From: Allorhizocola sp044869915
GTDB taxonomy: Bacteria > Actinomycetota > Actinomycetes > Mycobacteriales > Micromonosporaceae
Direction of reading: 5' to 3'
Length of the DNA: 33,847 nt
NCBI GenBank assembly: GCA_044869915.1
Contig: JBIOYB010000454.1
Span: 1 to 33,847, forward strand
Numbering within the stretch: position 1 is the first letter of the stretch; every line of letters starts with the position of its first letter. Below, piece after piece: positions 1 to 7,552 of the stretch. The notes under the pieces were generated by a model, which was not told the origin of the DNA, did no database searches, and saw nothing but the letters and a program-made list of their open reading frames with translations. Both the position numbers and the translations under genes were made by a program.

Positions 1-2050
1 CCGTCGTGCTCAGCGTGCTCGGGTAGCCGCTGGGCTGCGGGTGCTCGGGCGCGAAGTCGGCCGGATCGCTCGGGTTGTAGCTCGTCGATCCGCCCGGCTG
101 ACCTGCTGCCGACGGGATGATGTATTGCTCGGTGATGTTCCAGGCGTTGTTGAACGGGGTCCAGTTCCCGGTCACCCGGCCAAACTGTGCCTCGAGCCAG
201 ATCAGGAAGCTGAACGCCTCCGAGGTGGTCTCGTGGCCGTGGTCGGGCGCCTCGACGATCAGCGTCTCGATCGCGTGATAGGGGATGCCTTCCGGAGACA
301 GATATCCGTTCGCCGGGTTCTTAATCTTGTTGTACTGCGTGGTGAACTCCGTGATGTAAGAGTTCTGCGGTGCGTCGTCGTCGACCTCGCTCGCGTTGAC
401 CGTCACCGACGTCAGGCCGGCGGAGGCCACGGTGAAGGCCCTGGTGCCGTTGGTGTTGTCGGCGTCCTGGGCCGCGGCGATCACCACGTTCTGGGTCATG
501 TTCCAGTTGTTGGTGGTGAACGTCAGCATCCCTCCGCTTTGGACGGTCAGATCGGTGTCGCCCGTGCCGGCGGTCGTCGTGACGGTCACGTTGCCCGTTG
601 GCTGTGCCGCGAGGCGTACCGCGAATGGCGCGGAGGAACCCTCGGGGACGGTGATCGTCGTCGGGGTGACGATGAGTCCCTGGCCCGTCTCGTTGTCGGC
701 CTCGGTCACGGTCACCGTGATCGAGGTCAGGCCGGTCGAACTGAAGACAAACGGCCTGGTGCCGTTGGTGCTGTCCGCGTCCTCGGCCGCCGAGAAGGTC
801 ACGGTCTGGGCGATGTTCCAGTTGGCCGGGGTGAACGTGAGCGTCGTCGGCGAGACGGTCAGGCTGGTGTCGCCGGTGCCCGGGGTGATGATGACCGTCA
901 CGTTGCCGGCCGGCTGCGACTGCAGCCGTACCGTGATCGTGTTGGTGCCACCCTCGGGGACCGTGAGGCTGGTCGGCGTCACGATGATCGCTTGTGGACT
1001 GTCGTTGTCGGCCTCGGTGGCCGTCACCGTCACGGTCGTCAGGCCCGGCGATGACACGTTGAACGGCCTGGTGCCGTTGGCGGTGTCGGCGTCCTCGGCC
1101 GCGGCGAGCGTGACGTTTTGGACGACATTCCAGTTGGCGGGCGTGAACGTGCGCGTCGCCGGCGGTTGGGCGGTCAGGTTGGCGTCGCCCGTCCCGGCGG
1201 CGATCGTGACCGTCACGTTGACGGTCGGCTGCACCTGCAGCCGCACGCCAAATGTCGCCGTGCCGCCCTCGGGCACGCTGACCGCGGTCGGCGTGACCAC
1301 AAGCGCCTGGGCGTTGTCGTTATCGGCCTCCGTGGCGGTGACCGTGACACTCGTGAGGCCTGCCGAGGCAACGGTGAACGGTCTCGTGCCATTGTTGGTG
1401 TCGGCATCCTCGGCCGCGCTGATCGTGACGTTCTGCGCCACGTTCCAGTTCGCGGGCGTGAAGGTGAGGCTGCCGCCGCCGCTGATGGTGAGGTTGGCGT
1501 CGCCGGTGCCGGCGGTCGACGTGACCGTCACGTTGGCGCTCGGCTGCGCCTGCAGGCGCACCGAATAGGTGTTCATGCCGCCCTCAGGCACGCTCACCGC
1601 GGTCGGGGTGACCACGAGCGCCTGCTGGCCGGGGGTTCCCGTGCACAGGACACCGTTGATGGTGAACGCGGTCGGGTCTACGTTTTGGCCGCTGTAGGAA
1701 CCGTTGAAGCCGATCCCGATAGATCCGTTTGTCGGTACGTTGCCGTTCCAGGAAAGGTTGGTGACGGTCACGTTCTGGCCGCTCTGCGTCCAGTTGCCTG
1801 ACCAGGGGTTGGTCACCTGCTGGTTGCCGGGGAAGGCGAATGTCAGCGTCCAGTTGGTCCAGGGATCCCCGAGGTTATTGAGCGTGAGATTGGCGCCGAA
1901 TCCACCGCCGCCGTCCCATGTCTTCTGATAGGTCACCTGGCAGGCGATCGCGGCCTGGGCCGGACTGGCGATGTTGACCAGGCCGGCGACGATCAGCGCG
2001 CCTACCGCGATCAAAGCGGTGCGGCGCCGGCGTCGCAAATTGCGCAACAC
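1..2050 (-). CDS. GH48 cellulase, N-terminal part (CBM2 - four Calx-beta-like repeats - GH48), runs off left edge
   Basis: This is the start of a secreted reducing-end cellobiohydrolase; about 683 residues are present and the rest of the catalytic domain lies outside the window. I chose the GTG at 2050 because GAGGAG lies five bases upstream and the nearby ATG at 2052 is in another frame that stops quickly. An Arg-rich signal peptide ends near residue 34 (SPAQA). A CBM2 module follows (about 35-137), rich in Trp and Asn with a Cys near each end. Four tandem repeats of about 105 residues (144-560) share VTPT..VPEGG, LTFTPANWN and EDADTxNGTR motifs, typical of Calx-beta-like linkers. From about 563 the sequence matches the GH48 N-terminus (SPEGIPYH, ETLIVEAPDHGHETTSEA). 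The family assignment is firm; the repeat family name is by motif only. Confidence 0.93.
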   Translation of the reverse strand, partial: MLRNLRRRRRTALIAVGALIVAGLVNIASPAQAAIACQVTYQKTWDGGGGFGANLTLNNLGDPWTNWTLTFAFPGNQQVTNPWSGNWTQSGQNVTVTNLSWNGNVPTNGSIGIGFNGSYSGQNVDPTAFTINGVLCTGTPGQQALVVTPTAVSVPEGGMNTYSVRLQAQPSANVTVTSTAGTGDANLTISGGGSLTFTPANWNVAQNVTISAAEDADTNNGTRPFTVASAGLTSVTVTATEADNDNAQALVVTPTAVSVPEGGTATFGVRLQVQPTVNVTVTIAAGTGDANLTAQPPATRTFTPANWNVVQNVTLAAAEDADTANGTRPFNVSSPGLTTVTVTATEADNDSPQAIIVTPTSLTVPEGGTNTITVRLQSQPAGNVTVIITPGTGDTSLTVSPTTLTFTPANWNIAQTVTFSAAEDADSTNGTRPFVFSSTGLTSITVTVTEADNETGQGLIVTPTTITVPEGSSAPFAVRLAAQPTGNVTVTTTAGTGDTDLTVQSGGMLTFTTNNWNMTQNVVIAAAQDADNTNGTRAFTVASAGLTSVTVNASEVDDDAPQNSYITEFTTQYNKIKNPANGYLSPEGIPYHAIETLIVEAPDHGHETTSEAFSFLIWLEAQFGRVTGNWTPFNNAWNITEQYIIPSAAGQPGGSTSYNPSDPADFAPEHPQPSGYPSTLSTT
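370..1621 (-). repeat. Four tandem coding repeats of about 105 codons (Calx-beta-like)
   Basis: The units start at about 1621, 1306, 991 and 679 on the minus strand, so the period is 315, 315 and 312 bases. Each encodes a beta-sandwich-like unit with the same landmarks: VTPT, VPEGG, a central GTGD, FTPANWN and an acidic EADND-type end. Sequence identity is clearly high but not complete, so the copies are old or selected rather than freshly duplicated. Reverse-frame reading of these repeats creates long spurious plus-strand reading frames. Confidence 0.85.
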
Positions 2051-2200
2051 ATTGACTCCTCGCGAATGCGCCGGCGCGCGCCCGTGGCGCGGACCGGCTG
2101 TGGGAACGGTTCGTGGCGCCGTCTCTGCCTAGCGACGCGTTGTCACGTGCCTGTCCCGGCATCGGGAGTGGAACTGTCGATGGTGATGAATATTTTGGCA

Positions 2201-2214
2201 TGGAAACGCTCCCA
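2201..2214. promoter_or_regulatory. CelR/CebR-type operator upstream of the GH48 gene
   Basis: TGGAAACGCTCCCA matches 12 of 14 positions of the palindrome TGGGAGCGCTCCCA, the established operator of the LacI-family cellulase regulator CelR/CebR in actinomycetes. It lies about 150 bases upstream of the GH48 start. This predicts repression released by cellobiose. The regulator gene is not in the window. The rest of the 347-base gap between the GH48 and MFS genes holds the MFS terminator and no convincing gene. Confidence 0.72.
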
Positions 2215-2354
2215 TAACAAACCCCGGTCATCCTGGAAGGTTCTTGGTGCATGCATGCCCTGCATCAAGATGATATTGGTCGCCACGGCGCCCTGCGTCG
2301 TCGTGCTGCTGTCCGTGGGAGACAGTAGGCCGATCATGGCGGGGCGAGTACGGG

Positions 2355-2385
2355 TGTGCCCCGCCGACCGTCGCGGCGGGGCACA
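2355..2385 (-). terminator. Hairpin terminator of the MFS gene
   Basis: A perfect 12-bp inverted repeat (TGTGCCCCGCCG and its complement) with a 7-base loop begins 12 bases after the MFS stop codon. There is no clear T tract, which is usual in high-GC actinomycetes. Confidence 0.75.
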
Positions 2386-2397
2386 GCGCTTCCCGGA

Positions 2398-3801
2398 TCA
2401 GGCGGCGGCCGGCTCCAGGGCCGGTGCGGCGTGGGCGCGGGCTCGTTGCGGCAGCAGGAAGGCCAGGCCGAACGCGGCCGCGGTCAATGCGAGCGAGACG
2501 ATGGTGACCTGCTTGGAGGCGGCCAGCGGAAGGTCCACCTTGGACACCGCGAAATAGACGGTGCCGAGCACGGCGATCCCCAGCGAGGCGCCCAGCTGCT
2601 GCAGCGATTCGAGCATGCTGGAAGCCGAGCCCACCTCCCGGTCGGCGATGTCGCCCATGATGATGTCGAACACCGGCACGAAGATCATGCCCATGCCGAT
2701 GCCATAGAGCACCAGCGGCAGGGCCATTCCCGACGTGCCGAGCACCTCGTAGAACCAGACCATCGACACGGCCATCAGGACGAGTCCGATGTGGAGGATG
2801 CGGCGGCCGAGCCGGGCCATCATGGCCGCGGCGATCCCGGAGCCGAGGGCAGCGCCCAGCGCCCATGAAGCCATGGTCAGGCTGGCCCGGATCGGGCTCA
2901 GACCCATGCCCAGCTGCAGGTACAGCCCGACGGCGAGGCCGAAGCCGACGATCGCGCCGAAGAAGACGAGCACGAACGCGACACCCGAGGCATACGAACG
3001 GTGCGCGAAGACGCTCAGCTCGACCAATGTGGAGCGTCCGGAACGCTTGCGGCTCAACTGGTACCGAATGAAGAAGAGAAGAATGAGCACGGCGAGAGCG
3101 AGCACGCCCCAGGTCCAGGACGGCCAGCCCAGCTCGCGGCCCTGAATCAGGGGGAAGATGACCAGCATCATTCCCGTCCCGGCGAACAGCGCGCCGAGGA
3201 CGTCGAGTCCGCCGGGGCGGGTCGCGGTCGCGCGGGGCAGGGTGCGCAGGCCGACGAGGAAGGCGAACAGACCGAGCGGCAGGTTGATCCCGAACACGAG
3301 GCGCCATCCCGTGCCGAGCAGGTCGGCCTCGACGAGCAGGCCCGCGACGACCGGGCCGAGGATGGTCGACAGGCCGATGACCGGGCCGAACGCGGCGAAC
3401 GCCTTGCCGATCTCCTTGGGCGGGAACAGATCGCGGATCAGACCGAAGCCCTGCGGGATCATCACCGCGCCGAACAGGCCCTGGATCACCCGCGCGCCGA
3501 CCAGGACGGACGGCGACCAGGCCAGCGCGCAGGCCATCGAAGCCGCGACAAAGCCCGCGATGCCGATCAGCATCATCCGCCTGCGCCCGAACATGTCGCC
3601 CAGCCGGCCGCCGGTGAGCAGGCCGGTCGCTAGAGCGAGGGTATAGGCGGCTGCGATCCACTGTAGGTCGGACTCTGTCGCGCCGAGGTCCCTGCTGATC
3701 GCCGGCGCGGCCACGTTGACGATGGTCGAGTCGAGGATGTTCATGATGGTCGCCGCCAGGAGGGCGAAGAATCCCAGCCACTGCTTGGTCTTTGTCGTCA
3801 T
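2398..3801 (-). CDS. MFS exporter, DHA2 (EmrB/QacA) type
   Basis: A 467-residue integral membrane transporter, the usual length for the 14-helix DHA2 family of proton-driven drug exporters. The first helix carries LDSTIVNVAAPAI (about residues 23-35), the DHA2 signature, and loop 2-3 carries motif A (GGRLGDMFGRRR, about 64-75). A motif C-like GPVIGLSTILGPVVAG segment follows in helix 5. The gene is divergent from the WYL regulator at 3865 across a 63-base gap holding a strong inverted repeat, so it is probably controlled by that regulator. The substrate cannot be read from sequence; an antibiotic, dye or self-made metabolite are all possible. Confidence 0.92.
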   Translation of the reverse strand: MTTKTKQWLGFFALLAATIMNILDSTIVNVAAPAISRDLGATESDLQWIAAAYTLALATGLLTGGRLGDMFGRRRMMLIGIAGFVAASMACALAWSPSVLVGARVIQGLFGAVMIPQGFGLIRDLFPPKEIGKAFAAFGPVIGLSTILGPVVAGLLVEADLLGTGWRLVFGINLPLGLFAFLVGLRTLPRATATRPGGLDVLGALFAGTGMMLVIFPLIQGRELGWPSWTWGVLALAVLILLFFIRYQLSRKRSGRSTLVELSVFAHRSYASGVAFVLVFFGAIVGFGLAVGLYLQLGMGLSPIRASLTMASWALGAALGSGIAAAMMARLGRRILHIGLVLMAVSMVWFYEVLGTSGMALPLVLYGIGMGMIFVPVFDIIMGDIADREVGSASSMLESLQQLGASLGIAVLGTVYFAVSKVDLPLAASKQVTIVSLALTAAAFGLAFLLPQRARAHAAPALEPAAA

Positions 3802-3821
3802 GTGAGTTAGCGTAGAAGGCT

Positions 3822-3844
3822 ATTAGGAGAGCTCCGTTCCTAAT
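3822..3844. promoter_or_regulatory. Candidate operator between the MFS and WYL genes
   Basis: ATTAGGA and its perfect complement TCCTAAT are separated by 9 bases, centred in the 63-base gap between the two divergent starts. This is the layout expected of a dimeric regulator controlling both itself and the exporter. Assigning it to the WYL protein is inference. Confidence 0.62.
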
Positions 3845-3864
3845 GGGAGAGGATCCTTCAAAGC

Positions 3865-4818
3865 ATGTTGGAGACTTCGGCACGACTGCTGCGTCTGCTG
3901 TCCCTGCTGCAGACGCCACGCGATTGGACCGGCAACGAGCTCGCGGAGCGGCTCGAGGTCAGCACGCGCACGGTCCGGCAGGACATCGACCGCCTGCGCC
4001 AGCTGGGCTATCCCGTGCACGCCACCCGCGGCAACATCGGCGGATATCGGCTCGGCGCGGGCGCGGTCATGCCACCGCTGCTGCTCGACGACGAGGAGGC
4101 CGTGGCCGTCGCGGTGGGCCTGCGCACGGCCGCCGTCGGCTCGGTGACCGGGATCGAGGAGACCTCGCTGCGCGCACTGGCCAAACTCGAGCAGGTGCTG
4201 CCCTCACGCCTGCGCAGGCGCCTGGCTGCGCTGCAAAACTACACGGTCTCGGTCCCGCTCGGCGCCGGGCCGCAGGTGTCGGCCGAAGCGCTGTCGAGCA
4301 TCACGGCCGCGTGCCGCGATCACGAGCGCCTCCGCTTCGACTACCAGACCTTCGACGGTTCGCGGGACCGGCGCGAGGTCGAGCCCTACAGCCTGGTCAA
4401 CTGGGGCCGCCGGTGGTATCTGGTGGCATACGACATGTCGCGGGGGGATTGGCGCACGTTCCGGGTGGATCGCATGTCGCTGCGCGCGCCGTCCGGGCCC
4501 AGGTTTGCGCCACGCCCGCTGCCCGCGGACGATCTGGCCGCCTATGTGTCGCGTGGCGTGGGCACGGCGACATGGCGTTATCGCGCCCGCGTGATCGTCC
4601 ACGCTCCCGCCGAAGACATCGCGGAGAAGGTCGCGTTTGCCGGCACGGTTTCGGCGATAGACGACAATACATGCATGTTCGAGACCGGATCGGACACGCC
4701 GGAGACCATGGCGCTGTGGCTCGGCATGCTCGGCGCCGATTTCACCCTCGTCGACGCACCAGAGCTCACGGAGCATCTGCGGGCCCTGTCGGAGCGCTAC
4801 CGGAAGGCCATCGCCTGA
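3865..4818 (+). CDS. WYL-domain transcriptional regulator (HTH_11-WYL, YafY/DeoR-like)
   Basis: A 317-residue cytosolic regulator. Residues 7-61 form a winged helix of HTH_11/DeoR type (NELAERLEVSTRTVRQDIDRL, ending in GGYRLG). Residues about 140-215 form the WYL ligand-sensing domain, with FDYQTFDG and the name-giving WYLVAYD at 184-190. The C-terminal WCX-like segment runs from about 230 and includes ETMALWLGMLGADF. The ATG at 3865 starts directly before the HTH, as in relatives. Its position next to and divergent from the MFS exporter suggests it senses an effector and controls exporter and self through the repeat at 3822-3844. Confidence 0.92.
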   Translation: MLETSARLLRLLSLLQTPRDWTGNELAERLEVSTRTVRQDIDRLRQLGYPVHATRGNIGGYRLGAGAVMPPLLLDDEEAVAVAVGLRTAAVGSVTGIEETSLRALAKLEQVLPSRLRRRLAALQNYTVSVPLGAGPQVSAEALSSITAACRDHERLRFDYQTFDGSRDRREVEPYSLVNWGRRWYLVAYDMSRGDWRTFRVDRMSLRAPSGPRFAPRPLPADDLAAYVSRGVGTATWRYRARVIVHAPAEDIAEKVAFAGTVSAIDDNTCMFETGSDTPETMALWLGMLGADFTLVDAPELTEHLRALSERYRKAIA

Positions 4819-4954
4819 CGCGCGTCATCCGGCGCGGGCCGAGCCGCGTACTACCGTCATGACAACCCCTCTCCTGGACGCGACGCGCCCGCCGACACTT
4901 GGAACGCGTGCTGGACAAGGGAGCCGTGATCTCGGGTCCCCATGGGAATCCGGC

Positions 4955-5065
4955 ATGAGTGAATCAGACTATGACCAGGCCGAAGCCGAACTGCCGGGCT
5001 ATCCGGCGCGGCAGCACGAGCGGCTGTCCGAGCGCGAGCTTGGCTCGGGGGACGCGCGCGGGTAG
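4955..5065 (+). CDS. Possible small ORF of 36 residues
   Basis: ATG at 4955 opens an acidic, charged 36-residue frame with actinomycete-like third-position GC (about 80%) and a weak GGGA eight bases upstream. It ends 20 bases before the anti-sigma gene, so it could be a leader peptide or nothing. I recognise no family. The rest of the 267-base gap after the WYL gene shows no other feature; it must contain the promoter of the sigma operon, but I could not identify -35/-10 boxes with confidence. Confidence 0.22.
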   Translation: MSESDYDQAEAELPGYPARQHERLSERELGSGDARG

Positions 5066-5085
5066 CCTCCCATTGAGAGGATGCT

Positions 5086-6009
5086 ATGACTGCGCACATT
5101 GCTGATCTGTTGGGTGCGTGGGCGCTCGACGTCTGCGACGACGCCGAGACGGCCACGGTGGAGGCGCACCTGCGGCAGTGTCCCGAGTGCGCGTCGGAGG
5201 CGCGGCGACTCCGTTCGTCCGCGGCCCTGTTGGGGATCGAGAAGGTGATGAACCCGCCCGCCCGGTTGCGACAGTCCGTTTTGGACACGGCGCGCAGGCG
5301 CCGCCCGCCGGCCGTGCTGCGCACGCTGATCGGAGCCTATGCCGGGCAGGTCGACCTGCTCGACCGCGCGCTGCGCGATTTGGGGACCATCGACTGGCAG
5401 CATCCCGACCCGCGCCACGGCGATCTGGCCGGCCTGGTGCGCCACCTGACCGGCAACGACGCCATGCTCGCCGCCGACCTGGCCCTGCCGGTGGTGCGGA
5501 TCTCCAGCGATCAGGTGCACCCGGCGTGGCGCGCGCAGGCGCAAAGTCTCATCAGCGGGCTGGGCGACGACGAAAACCTCGAGCGCACGGTCTCCCTGGC
5601 CGGCCGGGGCGGCCCGAGCCCGGGGCCGCTGCGGCATGCCCTGGTGCAGCGCGCGTTCGAGACCTGGATCCACCTTGACGACATCCGCGCCTACGCGGGC
5701 CGAGGCCCGGCCGTGCCGCCGCCGGAGCAGGTGCGCCGGATCGTGGGGCTCGCGGTCGCCCTGCTGCCCGCGGCACTGGCGCCGCACGGCCTGGTCGTGC
5801 CGGGCTCGAGCCGGCTGATCCTGACCGGTCCGGCGGGCGGGGAGTGGGATCTTCCCTTCGGCCGCTTCACCATCCGGGCAGACGCCGTCGAGTTCGCCCG
5901 GCTGGTGGCCAACCGGCGCGCGCCGGAGACACTCATGCACACCGTGGAGGGCGACCGCCGGCTCGCCGCGCAGGTGCTGCGGATCGCTTCGACGCTGGGG
6001 TGTGACTGA
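5086..6009 (+). CDS. Cytosolic zinc-finger anti-sigma factor fused to a mycothiol-dependent maleylpyruvate isomerase-like (MDMPI/DinB) domain
   Basis: Of 307 residues, the first 45 form a zf-HC2 anti-sigma module with the ZAS pattern: His4, then His28-x3-Cys32-x2-Cys35 (HLRQCPEC). From about 75 a DinB-like four-helix MDMPI domain follows, with the metal-ligand contexts LVRHLTGND (His121) and WIHLDDI (His197), then a C-terminal MDMPI_C-like segment. There is no membrane segment, so it acts in the cytosol. It starts at ATG 5086 after GAGAGG and lies two bases upstream of the ECF sigma gene. By family knowledge the ZAS module binds the sigma factor; that the MDMPI half senses mycothiol, thiol stress or metal is inference. 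Confidence 0.85.
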   Translation: MTAHIADLLGAWALDVCDDAETATVEAHLRQCPECASEARRLRSSAALLGIEKVMNPPARLRQSVLDTARRRRPPAVLRTLIGAYAGQVDLLDRALRDLGTIDWQHPDPRHGDLAGLVRHLTGNDAMLAADLALPVVRISSDQVHPAWRAQAQSLISGLGDDENLERTVSLAGRGGPSPGPLRHALVQRAFETWIHLDDIRAYAGRGPAVPPPEQVRRIVGLAVALLPAALAPHGLVVPGSSRLILTGPAGGEWDLPFGRFTIRADAVEFARLVANRRAPETLMHTVEGDRRLAAQVLRIASTLGCD

Positions 6010-6011
6010 GC

Positions 6012-6578
6012 TTGCGGGGGGACCACACGGACGTTCGGCTGCACGAACGGCTCATCAGCGGGGATGATGACGCGCTAGCGGAAGTCTATGACGCGTGGTC
6101 CACCTTGGTTTACTCGATCGCCATGCGCATCACCGGCGACCACGGCGGCGCCGAAGACGTGACGCAGGACGTGTTCGTGCGGCTGTGGGAGCGGCCCGAG
6201 GCATACGACCCGGGCCGGGGCGCCCTGCGCACCTGGCTGTGCGTGACCACCCGCGGCCGGGCGCTGGACTGGATCAGGCGCAGCCAGACCCGCAACCGAT
6301 ATCAGACGGCGGCCGCCACGGTCGCGGCCGGCGACAGCCAGCCCGGCGTGGACGAGACCGTCATGTGGCACGCCGAGGCCAAGGCCGTGCGCGACGCCGT
6401 GCAGGCGCTGCCGGGGCCGCAGCGCGACGCCGTCATGCTCGCGTTCTATCACGATCGGACCTATCGCGAGGTGGCGCGGGAGCTGCAGATCCCCGAGGGC
6501 ACGGCAAAGTCGCGGCTGCGCAACGGGCTCGCCTCGCTGGCCAACCATCTCGCGGCCGAAGGCATCATCGACCGCTGA
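6012..6578 (+). CDS. ECF-family RNA polymerase sigma factor
   Basis: A 188-residue sigma-70 family protein with only regions 2 and 4, as in ECF factors. Region 2 covers about residues 20-85 (AEDVTQDVFVRLWERP, typical -10 recognition helix) and region 4 about 125-180 (LPGPQRDAVMLAFYHDRTYREVA, then IPEGTAKSRLR as the -35 recognition helix). It most resembles the SigK-like group. The start appears to be TTG at 6012, two bases after the anti-sigma stop, implying translational coupling; no ATG or GTG lies near. The sigma gene being second is the reverse of the commonest order. Confidence 0.9.
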   Translation: MRGDHTDVRLHERLISGDDDALAEVYDAWSTLVYSIAMRITGDHGGAEDVTQDVFVRLWERPEAYDPGRGALRTWLCVTTRGRALDWIRRSQTRNRYQTAAATVAAGDSQPGVDETVMWHAEAKAVRDAVQALPGPQRDAVMLAFYHDRTYREVARELQIPEGTAKSRLRNGLASLANHLAAEGIIDR

Positions 6579-6581
6579 CGC

Positions 6582-7415
6582 CTATTGGATGTTGAAGCGG
6601 AAGGGCATGCCCTCGCAGGCCCGGCAGATGAACAGCCGGAGGGCGCCGTATCGCCCGACCTCGACCCTCGTCTCGTTGGTGTCCACGGAGTCGATGGTGA
6701 GCAGCAGCTCGGTGGGCCCACCGCAGCCGTAGCAGTCGGTGGGCAGCTCATCGGTGACGTTCCACCGGGCGTGCCCGCCGACCTTCCAGCCGGACGCGAT
6801 CACGATGTCGTCCTCGTCGTCCTCATCCTCGTGATCCTCGTGCTCGTCCTGGTCCTCGTCCTCGTCGAAATCGCGCCAGGGCTGGTCAGTGACCCGCTCC
6901 GGGTGCACGGTGCAGGGCTTGGGCAGGTAGTGGCTGCCCTCGTCGACCGCGTGCGGCGCCGGCGGGTCCTTGAAGACCTCCGTGAGGCCCGCGGAGTCGC
7001 GCCAGCGCAGCACGACCAGCGGCGACCAGCCGTCGTCGAGCTCGTGCTCGTTGGGGCACCACAGCACCTGCAGCATGTCCGTCCCCTGTGGACAGGCGAG
7101 GTCCGGGATGTCCCGCGCGAACAGCTGGGCGATGCCGACCATCGGGTTGGGCTCGTGCTCGACCGGATCGTAGTGCACCGCGAACGTGCCCTCGCCCCGG
7201 TTGCTCGTGCCGGCGAAGAAATAGAACCGCTCGCGCAGCTCGCTGAACGGCACGTCAGGCGACGGGAGCAGGGTCTCGAAGCGCACCATGTGCGGCTGCT
7301 CGCACACCGGCCACGGCTCATCGGCGGGCCAGAGCATGGGCCCGCCGACGTGGCTGTCGTGCGCGGTCGGTGCTCCCGAGCGCGGGTGAAGCAGGGTGGC
7401 GGTGCGTTCAGTCAT
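6582..7415 (-). CDS. DUF1963 (YwqG-like) family protein with acidic tract
   Basis: A 277-residue soluble protein of unknown function. The N-terminus has GGPMLWPADEPWPVC, and the C-terminus has KVGGHARWN followed by CYGCGG and a LFICRAC end; this spacing of a GG..P.WP start, a VGGHP.W-like centre and paired cysteines is what DUF1963 proteins show. Residues 184-203 are an almost pure Asp/Glu tract with two histidines, probably a flexible linker or cation-binding arm. It is convergent with the sigma operon, four bases apart, and its start lies next to the TnpB element. Family call is by motif memory only. Confidence 0.65.
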   Translation of the reverse strand: MTERTATLLHPRSGAPTAHDSHVGGPMLWPADEPWPVCEQPHMVRFETLLPSPDVPFSELRERFYFFAGTSNRGEGTFAVHYDPVEHEPNPMVGIAQLFARDIPDLACPQGTDMLQVLWCPNEHELDDGWSPLVVLRWRDSAGLTEVFKDPPAPHAVDEGSHYLPKPCTVHPERVTDQPWRDFDEDEDQDEHEDHEDEDDEDDIVIASGWKVGGHARWNVTDELPTDCYGCGGPTELLLTIDSVDTNETRVEVGRYGALRLFICRACEGMPFRFNIQ

Positions 7416-7552
7416 CAGGAATCTCTCGAGGAGCTGTCGCGTTTAGGCGGCAAGGGAATCGGTTCGCCCGCGTGAGTGGTGCCGGGAAAACCGTTTGGTC
7501 GCAACGCGAACCCGTGTCTGGCAGGAGCGGCGTGAGCGGGTAGGATGTGGGT

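Noticed and set aside
41..1801. Long plus-strand reading frames opposite the GH48 gene
   Set aside because: They are reverse readings of the repeated Calx-beta-like segments; the minus strand gives recognisable CBM2, repeat and GH48 sequence.
2143..2337. 64-codon minus-strand frame between MFS and GH48
   Set aside because: No family, no convincing Shine-Dalgarno, and it spans the operator; poor coding character.
2228..3919. 563-codon minus-strand frame overlapping the MFS gene
   Set aside because: Arg/Pro-rich shadow of the MFS gene in another frame.
7416..7552. A TnpA transposase or clear left end of the TnpB element
   Set aside because: Only about 135 bases without a transposase frame; I could not match a left-end hairpin to the right end.
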